Positions 54,051 to 63,414 of a stretch of DNA of 64,000 bases are shown here, piece after piece (the stretch's first letter is position 1; each line of letters starts with the position of its first letter). Location: NCBI GenBank assembly GCA_963921195.1, contig OY992540.1, positions 36,882,971 to 36,946,970 on the forward strand, written 5' to 3'. The stretch comes from Pegoplata infirma (lineage: Eukaryota; Arthropoda; Insecta; Diptera; Anthomyiidae). The notes under the pieces were generated by a model. The model did not search any database and had not been told where the DNA came from. It saw only the letters and a program-made list of their open reading frames with translations. A program made the translations under genes and the position numbers.

Positions 54051-54550
54051 AATTTTAAAAATTCCAAAGAAATTTGTGTAAGACTTTATATAATTTGTCA
54101 GCTACATAAATCAAATTCAAAAATATGTTAATGCAAAATGGAAAAACAAAAAAACTTTCCTTAGATTGGACAATTCTAACATTTCTGAGCTCAGCTTAAA
54201 AACTTACAAAAAAAAATCATAGTTTTAAGAATAAAGAAAGAATTTAAAAATTCTTTATTAAATTTGTTTTCTTTGTTTCGATTGACATCATGATATCAAA
54301 CAATGTATTTTATTACTGTAATTTACAAAATGCCACCGTTAAAGAAAACATTGAATCATTGAGTCAACTGAATCCACAACAAAAAAAAAGTGTTAAATCA
54401 TTGACCACAATTTGTTATTATTTGGGTAGACAGCAAATTTTTATGATTTGTCTTAAAATAAAATAAACAACAAAGAGATTTTCATTAATAAAAATGACTT
54501 AAAAAATTACAAAAACAAATAAATCATGAAATAAAAGAACTAAATAAAAA
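54051..54550. other. AT-rich DNA, no gene
   Basis: Simple AT-rich sequence with no recognisable ends or frames. Confidence 0.45.
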
Positions 54551-55362
54551 ACAAGTAAGAAAAATATAGTCGGTCAATACCGACCATATGATACCCTACA
54601 CTAGTGTTTTCCGGAAAATGGGTCCCAAGTCCAAAAGTGGACCGATTTGATCTACCTTTTGTTAGATCTTTATTTAGTGTAGAAAACACAAACAGATAAA
54701 ATTTTAGTGGCATTGGGATATTTTAGTTACAATAGACTGATTTAACTGAATATCGGTCGAAATTTTTATATGGGAGACTAAGTCCAAAAATGGTGCAATT
54801 ATATTCAGATTTGATTAGGTTACCAAAGTACACGTTTAACACCTACAAATAAAATTTTTATCAAATATTATCATTTTTATGAGCTTTGAGGGAATTATGT
54901 GATTATCGTGAGGGTGGTTTGTATGGGGACTACCAGAAGGACTGACCCGATTCCTTTAAAATTCGAAATGATGATTCGGGCATACAAAATTTGATTACCT
55001 GTTAAATTTCATAGCGATATCTAATATAATACGGTTATTAGAGTTATTTAAGCCTTATCCAAAAGGGGCGTTTGTATGGGGCCGATTTTTTCCAATTTCA
55101 ATTGGCTTCGTCCTTGGGCCAAAAGATGCTTAAGTTTCAAATTTCAAGTCAATTGATTATAAATTTCGACCTGTATCGTGCTTAAACCGTTAGATGGACA
55201 GACGGACGGATGGATGGACGGACATCTCTAAATCGACTCAGAAAGTAGTTCCGATTCGATCGGTATGCTTGAAGGGTGGGTCTAGGAGCAATATTTTGGG
55301 TAGTTACAAACATCAGCACAAACTCATTATACCCTGTACCACAGAGTGGTGTAGGGTATAAT
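54551..55362 (+). mobile_element. mini-me/DINE-like element, copy f (GTCGGT hairpin subfamily)
   Basis: Starts ACAAGTAAGAAAAATATAGT with hairpin GTCGGTCAATACCGAC and ATACCCTACAC; near 55194-55230 it carries GATGGACAGACGGACGGATG and GACGGACATCTCTAAATCGA, the GTCY tract and core; ends GTGGTGTAGGGTATAATTAA. Unlike copies a, b, c and e the hairpin is GTCGGT/ACCGAC, defining a second subfamily shared with 58270-58335 and 59419-60181. Confidence 0.8.
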
Positions 55363-56032
55363 TAAGTAAGACTGTTATAATCAGGGCTGGTCGACTTCCA
55401 AGAACCCTTTACTATTAAAGTGAGATGTCTAGTTCCTAGATCCAGACAGATCACGATCGCCAAATTGGACGCCCCTCCACATCATGTGGTGCGATTGTGG
55501 GTGGTACTAAGATTTTCGGGGGTCTAACCGCCAAAGCCAGAAACGCAGACGGTAAACTGAAGAAGCAAACCGTACATACCTCGAACGAAGGTCACTAGTT
55601 GACGCGCTCAAAGACAGTAAAGATGATTCTTTCACTGAATTTGATCACGCCAAGTGGAAGAAGGGCATCAAGATCGTCGACAGCAGCAATGAAAAAGCGT
55701 TAAGCTATCTCAAAGCCTGCCTCTAGGGTCTTGATGACCTTTGGCCTAGGGCAAAGCTACCCCTGTTGATCAGGTTTCTTAATATGCAATAGTGAAGGTA
55801 TGGGTTCCTAATCCACTTATAAAGGATGAAACGCCAAAATAAGGGGCTTGGTTCTGACGATTGGAAAATCATCAGGACACGTGCATGGGATAAGGGAAAC
55901 GGATAAGGGTCTCTGGATAAAAATCAGCTCAGAATCCTTGCGAGGTGAAGTTCGGGTTGAACCATCTTAAGATGATTCTTTCCGAAGAAGAAACGCAAAA
56001 CTGACTCCTGGCTGAATGAAGGTGGTGCAGAT

Positions 56033-57225
56033 TAGAGATGGGCACATGAGCAGATTAGAGCGTGATTCACGCGTGATCACGCGTGAGTGTGCCTGAATTC
56101 AATTTTACTCACGTGATTGTGAGTGAGTGTGAGTGGAGAAAAAATTGCGTGAGTGAGTGTGCGTGAGTAAGATTTTTGCGTGAGTGAGTGTGCGTGAGTT
56201 GATTTTTTTGGGTGAGTTTGCGTAATTTATTTTTTCTTCATATTTGCTTTCGTACCAAAAAAAGCTACATAAAAATTGTAAAATTTAGCTTAACTTAAGA
56301 TTTCGTCCCGAAAAAGCAAAAACAAATGTAAAATTTCGATAAACTTCAAATTTTGTTGAAAATTTTTAAAATTATAATTTTTGAAAAAAAAAAAATATTT
56401 TTTTACGTTGAACCAACACTCAGGGGATGCCCCTACTAATGCAGTGCATTGTGTTGATATCTGGAAAATAGGTTGTGAGGAGGAGGAAAGAGGGAGTAGT
56501 GTTTGTGGATATTTGATTTGAATTTATCTACATTTAAAGAGGCTGGGAAGACCTCCGCTGGAAGATTATTCCACATACGGCTAGTACGACTGATAAACGA
56601 ACCTTCTCTGTAATGCGATGTGCGATCAACTGGACAATCGACAACAAATGAATGTGATCTACTAGACAACCGAGTGTTGCGAACAAAAACTCGGGCTCTA
56701 GGGATAAGTTCACTTATCTCAGCGGAACACTTTCCATGGTAATATCGATAGAACAGAATCACCCACATTCCGACGATGCTCCAGTGAGTCAATAGAGTTG
56801 GAAAAAAGCTCCAAAATAGAGCTTGAAGCCCCTGCCCATATATGGGAGTTGTATTCTATCTTCGGTCGGATGTAGGTGGTATAAATAGTTAGGAGATCGG
56901 ATGAGGTGAAGTACTTCTTACACCGGTTTAAAAAACCGAGACACTTGAATGCTTCTTTTGACACTTGAAAAACGTGTTTATTCCAACGGACATCGCACTG
57001 AATTTTCATGCCCAGAACATCAAGAGTGTCCGATTCCTCGATACCCATACCACCCATTTGTACAGATAACGCTGGTTATTCCACATTCCTGTGGGTCAAC
57101 ATCACGTGATTGTGAGTGAGTGTGAGTAGATAAAATATGCTCGTTAGTGAGTGTGCGTGATTTAAAAACTCCTGTAGTGAGCGTGAGTGAGTGTATGTCA
57201 AAAATCACTTACGAGCCTATCTCTA
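56033..57225. mobile_element. hAT-like MITE with GTGAGTGAGTGTGCG reiterations and 8-bp target duplication
   Basis: GTGCAGAT lies at 56025-56032 and 57226-57233, outside inverted ends TAGAGATGGGCAC and GAGCCTATCTCTA. Both sub-ends are dense in GTGAGTGAGTGTG and CACGCGTGA phrases. A LINE piece has inserted in the middle. The insertion splits a LINE ORF1, whose halves rejoin when it is removed. Confidence 0.88.
56409..57075 (-). pseudogene. CR1/jockey-group LINE fragment inside the hAT-like element
   Basis: Minus frame 57057-56719 begins SDTLDVLGMKIQCDVRWNKH, the region after the YADD block, then FLNRCKKYFTSSDLLTIYTT and YNSHIWAGA, the thumb. Frame 56792-56436 continues IVGMWVILFYRYYHGKCSAE, RTSRMWNNLPAEVFP and ends near NLFSRYQHNALH. 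The two frames overlap by a one-base shift, so translation is broken. The 5' two thirds of the element are missing. Confidence 0.7.
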
Positions 57226-58269
57226 GTGCAGATTAATCTGCTTTACTGTGAAGCAGCTACGAGCGAAATGCTGCATGTCATGGAGAGGGTCGGAATGGAC
57301 GTGGCTTAGATCTTAAAACCCTGGTGGCTAGCAAACTGGATTCGGTAACTAAGGTCACGGAAATTTATGCTCTGGTGAAGGAAGGTTACGAAGCTGCATT
57401 TTGTATAGGAAAAGTATTAATTTATTTCTTCTGTCTCATTACAGTCATGGCGATCTAACGGTGGCCGCGCACGAACGCAAGGGGATGCCAACATTAAACC
57501 TTGCATCCATGTGTTTGCGATAAGATGGGGATGACCCCCCAGCAGAACATCTGCCAACTCTTTTCGAGGTTTGTACGATCAAGGGTCAGGATATTGGGGT
57601 AGATGAAAATGGCTTTGCTTACCATACATTGTGGGGAAGCACTGACATCAGCAAGCCAGGTGCGTCCTCTTATCCACTAGCTTAGCTTATCTTAAACCCT
57701 GTCCAGAGCATTTGCCTCTAAAGATAGTAATTTCCCGGGTTGTTAGGACGAGGTGAAAAGAAGAAAAATGGTGGACGAACGTAAGATAATATAGGCGGTC
57801 TGTTCCTTTAAGCCCTATACATCGGCAAGTCCTGATAGAATTTTTCGGCACTATTGCTGCTGCGTATCTTAATGGGCAGTCTGACATCGGATTATATACC
57901 CTTTGAGGGGAGGGAGGTAAGAATGGTCTTTATCCCCAAAGCAGGAAAGATAAACCGCGATAACGCAAAAGATTACAGACCTATGAGTCTGTCGCGAGGC
58001 CCAACACGCCTATCTTAAGACGGCTGTCGGGTTGATTGAGGATACTCTTCACAAAAAGTGTATGTTTCGTCATCATTCTTGGACATGGAAAGTGCGTTCA
58101 ACAATGTCAAAATATTATCAATCCTTAATCCCCTACAAAATACAGGCACGAACACACATACATTACGAAATGGACATGCTGAAAAGCAGGCAGTTAACTC
58201 GAAGATAGATGATGTTGAATCGGAGTTCGTGGATGTTTTCGGAACAAAATAACCCTAACTAATAGACCC

Positions 58270-58335
58270 GGAAAACACTGGTATAGATAGGGTTTAATAT
58301 AGTCGGTTTTTACCGACTATAATTTTCTTACTTGT
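58270..58335 (-). mobile_element. mini-me terminal fragment (GTCGGT hairpin subfamily)
   Basis: AAAACACTGGTATAGATAGG leads to a perfect hairpin ATAGTCGGT-TTTT-ACCGACTAT (58299-58320) and TTTTCTTACTTGTTC, the reverse of copy f's start. Only the end of the element remains. Confidence 0.75.
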
Positions 58336-59418
58336 TCCAATTTCAATTGATCTTGTTTCAATTTCAATTTATAATTTTTTAATATCAATATTTAAATGTG
58401 GTGCAAACAGTTTATAAAATTAAACATGTCCCCTATCCTATAATGAAGGGTATAACCATCTTCGTGGTACAATGTAAGAGAACTGTAGCGAGTATAACAA
58501 AAAAAAAATCATCCCATACTCCACTATCATATTATGATGTAAGAAAATCACATGCTGAGCTTTCCTAACCCAACATCACTGAACTTGAAATGACGGCGTA
58601 TTGTAAATTTAAACGGAGTAAATATGCTGGCCAGTAATGTTATGCTCTACTTGATCGACCCTACGTAATATTAACTCCAAAAATAATAAAAACAATGAGA
58701 TGAACAGTGGTCAAAGACTGGTTATGCGCTGCCGTCTGTCTGTTATCATACAAACTGTGGTAGTCAAAGTTGCCAGAATGTTAGCTGGCTGGCTGACTGA
58801 CTGGCTGGCAAGCAGTCAGCGCAAGTGAGTGAGTGACATAGCGTAGCCGTCCATCATATTTTGCAGCGTACACTGCTACAACTACTACCCTTCAGTCCAT
58901 TTAACACGTTTTAGACACTAATCCTCGCTTGATGAAACAAATTTTTTTGTATGACTTGACTCTGCAGCCATGATTTATTTCGTCATTCTCAGCATGATAT
59001 GATCAATTGGAAAACTTATTTGCTTTCTTGATGAATCCGGTACATTATCGTTTGCCATCACCATCATAGTAGTCGTCTACGTCGTCGTCGTTGATGTAAA
59101 TTTATATGTATTTGGTGGGCAAACATAGAATCCTTTGGATTCATAACTGTGTCTCAATCTTCCAGAATGTTTTTTTTTTGCTGACTTGCATTTGTGTTCT
59201 TTGGTTACAGTTTCATATCGATCACTTGTTGTTTCATACTTTTTTAAAAATACTGTATGGAAAAAAGTTTTGTTCTTTTGCTGTTCGTTCTATCCCGGTT
59301 GAAAAACATACAAAAATACACGCGTCAATCATTTATAGCCGCGACATTGCTATGTCATGCTCGATTTCCTGACTTGTCAATTTTGTTTTTCTTTGCTTTT
59401 TTTGATTACCAACTTTTT
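58336..59418. other. Low-repeat DNA, no gene recognised
   Basis: Contains simple GGCTGGCTGACTGACTGGCT at 58783-58802 and a TCGTCGTCG run near 59085. The plus frame 59106-59372 is hydrophobic without a known motif. I see no exon signal that I would defend. Confidence 0.4.
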
Positions 59419-60181
59419 TTATACCCTACACTACTCTGTGGTACAGGGTATAATGATTTTGTGCTGATGTTTGTAACTACACGAAATATTGGTCCTAGGC
59501 CCACCTTCCATTATACCGATCGACTCAGAATAACTTTTTCAGTTGATTTATCCATGTCCGTCCGTATGTCGCAATTTTTATTCGATTTGTCTGAAAATTT
59601 AAACCTAAGTTTCTATTGACTCAAGGATGAAGCCTATCGGTCCTTAAAAGTCGGTCCATATTTTGACCTAGCCCCATAAAAACTATAAATTTTGGTTAAA
59701 CGGCTCTTGTAACCGTATTATAATAGGTATCCTTTCGAAATTTGGCAGGTAAACGTGTTTTGAATTTACATTATTCAAAATTTAAAAAAAATCGGACCAG
59801 ATTTACTTGTAGTCCCCATACAAAACACCCTTCCGATATTTAAATTAACCTCTCAAAACTCATAAAAATAGGAAATATTTGATTAAAACTATTTAAGTAT
59901 GTGTTAAACGTGTACTTTGGTAACCCAAAGAAATCCGATACTGATTGGACCATTTTTGGACTTAGTCCCCATAGACTCAGTCGTCCGATATTCAGTTAAA
60001 TCGGCAACAAAATATTTACTTTTCATCCAAATTTGTTTATGTGCATTTTTTACACTAATTAAAGGTTTAACAGAAGAAATATTCAATCGGTCTATGTTTG
60101 ATCTGAGGACCCATTTTCCAGAAAGCACTTGTGTAGGGTATTGTATAGTCGATCTTGACTTACTATAACGTTCTTACTTGT
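59419..60181 (-). mobile_element. mini-me/DINE-like element, copy h (GTCGGT subfamily, reverse)
   Basis: Starts TTATACCCTACACTACTCTG, contains CATGTCCGTCCGTATGTC and TTGGTAACCCAAAG, and ends TGTATAGTCGATCTTGACTT and CTATAACGTTCTTACTTGTT. Order and content match copy f reversed. The plus frame 59257-59619 straddles the element boundary and is not a gene. Confidence 0.8.
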
Positions 60182-60506
60182 TTGATTTGAGGTGTTTTTT
60201 TTTAATGATTGTTGTACTTTTTCAAAAAAAAGAATGACATTTTAAAGTGTCTAAAAAATAATATTTTTTAAAATGACAAAAAATTAAGAAAAAAATATGA
60301 AAAAAGAATAACAAACAGGAAATAACTTGTGTAAGCTTTATTGATTTATACCTTTAATTAGAACTAAATAAACAATTCAAAAATTAAACCCAACAAATTA
60401 TTGATATTTTATGTGAGAGCTAATAATGAAAATCTTTAAAATGATTTGACAAGTTTTTGATTTACAGTAAAACCTGTCAGGAGTGGCAACTTTCAAAAGC
60501 TGATAA
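60182..60506. other. AT-rich DNA, no gene
   Basis: Simple A- and T-rich sequence between the mini-me copy and the next element; nothing recognised. Confidence 0.5.
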
Positions 60507-60514
60507 ATTCCATC

Positions 60515-60752
60515 CAGGGCTGTCAGATATGGCGATTTCTCGCCAATTTGGCGATTTTGGCGATAAATCTAAACACTGTTTTTAGCATGAAGAACTTGTT
60601 TATTTTGCAAAACAAAATTATAATTAAAATCGTCACATGTTGTATTTTCTAATATAATTATTTAATTTTGCAAAAATAGACAAATTATATGTGTTTTTAA
60701 GGTTTTTTTAAAAGTTTGGCGACAACAACAACAAAAAAATCTGACAGCCCTG
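60515..60752. mobile_element. 238-bp hAT-like MITE with CAGGGCTGTCAGAT ends
   Basis: ATTCCATC at 60507-60514 and 60753-60760 flanks inverted ends CAGGGCTGTCAGAT and ATCTGACAGCCCTG, a 14-bp perfect match. TGGCGATTTCTCGCCAATTT and GGCGATTTTGGCGA are subterminal palindromic phrases. CAGGG starts with 8-bp duplications are classic for hAT. The short minus frame 60662-60859 crosses the boundary and is not a gene. Confidence 0.92.
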
Positions 60753-60869
60753 ATTCCATCAATAAACACTTCATTGACAAATATAATGCGTCTGTCAGCG
60801 CCCCCACATATGACAACTGTCACACATAAGTACCAATTCGAGACCATGCATTTGGCCATGATTTTCCCT

Positions 60870-62090
60870 TGGTAAGGAGTGGAACGTATCTAGACTCCTA
60901 CCGATATTTGGGTCACGGCACCCGGTTGAGATTCGCAACTCCATTTCGAGCAAACGGCTCTCCCCGTGATTTGAGTCTAAACCACAGCCACCATGAATGT
61001 TTTCCAAAGGGTCACACTATATCTAGGATGGAAACGAGTGCCATGGGCTTCTAGCTAACGTGGAAACAGGATTATGGTTTCGGTCGAGCTTCGTAATATA
61101 AGTATTACTACCAGTCTAACCCCAAACAGTTCAGGACTGGTAACCTTAGCAACGTATACCAACACCATGAAATTACCGAACACAACGAGTGGCTGCCCAA
61201 AGGGCACTTTCACTAATCCTGCCTTAGCCTCCTCCTATGAAACATGACCCAAGCGACCAAACGTCCTCACGTGCTTTACAACTCTACTGAAATCACATCC
61301 GGGGACGAAATTGGCAATATCCATACCCTCTAGGTCTGTAACATCATCATAGTAGTAGTATGAAGCCCAGACCCATTCCGAAGCCAAAATCTGGCCGCTC
61401 CAGTACGAAAGTCGGATCACGTTTCAATTCATTCTTAAACAGACCATTGTCGGCGTTTGGTGACAGGACATAATCCCCACGGACATTACCCCCATAACGG
61501 AAATGGGGATTATGACCGAATTCATAACGGTCATGAGGGTGGGTTTAATGCAAGGAGTTTGTAATCCCTAAGCCCGGCCGAAGGCCGGCTACGCAGAAAA
61601 ACTTTTAATTAAAAAAAAAAAAATTATAATGGGGATTATGGCGTGGTCTTTATCCCCATAAATCTGGGAATTATGTCCGTTTTTTATTGGGATTGTGTCC
61701 AAATAATTTTCGGTCATAGTCCCCACTTCCATTATGGGTTTTATGACCGAAATAAATTTGGTCATAATACCCATAACGGAAATGGGGATTATGTCCGTGG
61801 GGATTATGTCATGTCACGGCGTTCGTTTACCTAAAAACAACGAACTCCTGTAAGAGTGCCTTCATTCGCCCACTCTCCCCATTTGCCAAGTCATCCGCAG
61901 AAATCAAATCACGCCCTAGAAGTGGTAGTCTCTTCTTGATTTTGAAGGCAACAGCACGCCGTATCACCTCCAGATCAAGGGGTGCCACACCTTACAACAG
62001 AGCGTCCATACATACCGTACTCAAACTGGCTACATGCCAATATGACTAACCTCTGACACGTCAAGACCTTGCGCCTGACAGCAACAGATA
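60870..62090 (-). pseudogene. R1-like LINE C-terminal remnant, interrupted
   Basis: 3' UTR-like sequence (TCACGGCACCCGGTTGAGAT, TCGAGCAAACGGC) at 60910-60960 matches 63480-63530. The minus frame 61420-61235 reads VTDLEGMDIANFVPGCDFS, fitting the protein end seen at 63509-63739 (IRDLVGMGIFQSADGWDVS). At 62080-61850 the thumb APLDLEVIRRAVAFKIKKRL appears in one frame. The zinc motif that should lie between is replaced by the insertion 61460-61817 and lost bases. Non-functional. Confidence 0.6.
61460..61817. mobile_element. 358-bp inverted-repeat element with ATAATCCCCACGGACAT ends, 8-bp duplication
   Basis: GGCGTTTG (61452-61459) and GGCGTTCG (61818-61825) flank inverted ends GTGACAGGACATAATCCCCA and TGGGGATTATGTCATGTCAC. 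GGGGATTATG and GGTCATAAT phrases are repeated inside on both strands, and GCCCGGCCGAAGGCCGGC is a GC-rich palindrome near the centre. Eight-base duplication points to hAT or P-type; the ends are not classic for either. Confidence 0.8.
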
Positions 62091-62258
62091 TATGTATATC
62101 ATACCACACTGGACAGTAAGGAATCGAGTTTTACATGTACTCTACGCCGCATTGGCTTTAGTCCATGGCGCTCATTTTCACACGCTGAGTCGAAACAATG
62201 CGTCGACTGGCGCCCCATCGCGTTGTTTTAAAACAACGTTTCGTTACCTATTCGAAAC

Positions 62259-63403
62259 TAGAGTTTGCAAATAATCGAGATATCTCATAATCGCGATTAC
62301 GATTAAAAAAATCGCCGTTAATCGCGATTATCGATTAATCGAATTTTTTAATAAATTGAATTGCAATAGATTTATTAAAAAAATCTTTTAAATTTTAAAT
62401 TTCCAAACGTATTAAAATACAAAAATTAATATTTTTAACTTATAAAGTGCTCGATTTGGGAGTACTTTTTCACCATTCACCTATTTTTTTAAAATTTGTT
62501 ATTCTTTCGAATTTTAATATTTTCAATAATTACACGATAAAAATTTAAAAATCTTTAAATTCGAAAGGATATCAAATTTTTAAAAACTAGGCGAATGGTG
62601 AAAGAGTGCTCCCAAATCGAGCACAATATATTTATGTATGTGGTACAAATTTAAGGTCAATCGAATTAAGTTAACCCGTAGCGGCGATCAAATTTTTAGA
62701 TTTTTAAAAATCTAACAAATACTTACGTCTCGCTATGCTTATAAGAAAAAAATATGAATGTAAAAAAAAAAAAAAAAATTGGTCAACGGGTTTCGAAATA
62801 TAATTCGCAATTTGCAAAAATGTCGGCTTTCCAAAGTCCAATTTTTTTTTTTTTTAATCTCAACATCTTTTAATTTAACTCGAATCCGATCATTTGAACC
62901 TGTGGGGCCTTTCGATCAAAACTTTAGATTTTTGGAAAACTTTCGAAAAATTAAAAAAATTGATCGAAAAGCTGCACGGTTTTAAATAACCCGATTTGGC
63001 TCAAATCAAGTTTAAATAACAGTTTTTTTTACAAGTTTTATAAAAGGATCAATGAAAAAAAAAATATTTAAATTTCTTGAATGTCACTTTTGGATATTTT
63101 TTTACAAGTTTTAAATAGCGATATCTCGAAAACCGTGCGATCGATTTCAGAAAATTTGATATTCGTATTCAGCATGCCAAAATCAATAAAATATATCGCA
63201 AATTATTTATATTTTTAAAATTTTTTCAGAATTAAAATTTTTTTTGGAGGAAATTTTCCATTTTATGAATTAAATTCGCTATCAAAACAATACATTTGAT
63301 AGAAAATGATTAATCGTAATCGCATGATTTTTTTGTCGATTACGATTAATTGGTGCGATTAATCGCGATTACGATTACGATTTTAATCGTTTTGCAAACT
63401 CTA
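62259..63403. mobile_element. hAT-like MITE with TTAATCGCGATTA reiterations and 8-bp target duplication
   Basis: TTCGAAAC lies at 62251-62258 and 63404-63411. Inverted ends are TAGAGTTTGCAAA and TTTGCAAACTCTA. Subterminal blocks carry repeated AATCGCGATTACGATTA and CGATTAATCG phrases, all palindromic. The interior is AT-rich; two stretches around 62450-62630 (GTGCTCGATTTGGGAG and CTCCCAAATCGAGCAC) form an inner inverted repeat of about 170 bp. Non-coding. Confidence 0.92.
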
Positions 63404-63414
63404 TTCGAAACTAC

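Larger units (their letters stand above)
55380..58280 (+). pseudogene. Plus-strand two-ORF LINE remnant, interrupted
   Basis: 55600-55790 reads LVDALKDSKDDSFTEFDHAK and IKIVDSSNEKALSYLKACL, then WPRAKL, fitting LINE ORF1 with the DUF4780-like domain; 55795-56030 continues with decayed VWVPNPLIKDE and GLGSDDWKII. After the hAT-like element at 56033-57225, endonuclease pieces (DLTVAAHERKGMPTLNLASM, YHTLWGSTDIS, about 57450-57650) and a reverse transcriptase piece VFIPKAGKINRDNAKDYRPM (about 57930-57985) follow in the right order but in several frames. The C-terminal half is absent. It is related to, but distinct from, family A. Confidence 0.65.

Noticed and set aside
59257..59619. 120-codon plus-strand frame
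   Set aside because: Begins in host DNA and continues into a mini-me element; a boundary-crossing frame is not a gene.
62221..62238. CGTTGTTTTAAAACAACG palindrome
   Set aside because: Perfect but short and in decayed LINE flank; no neighbouring signal supports a role.
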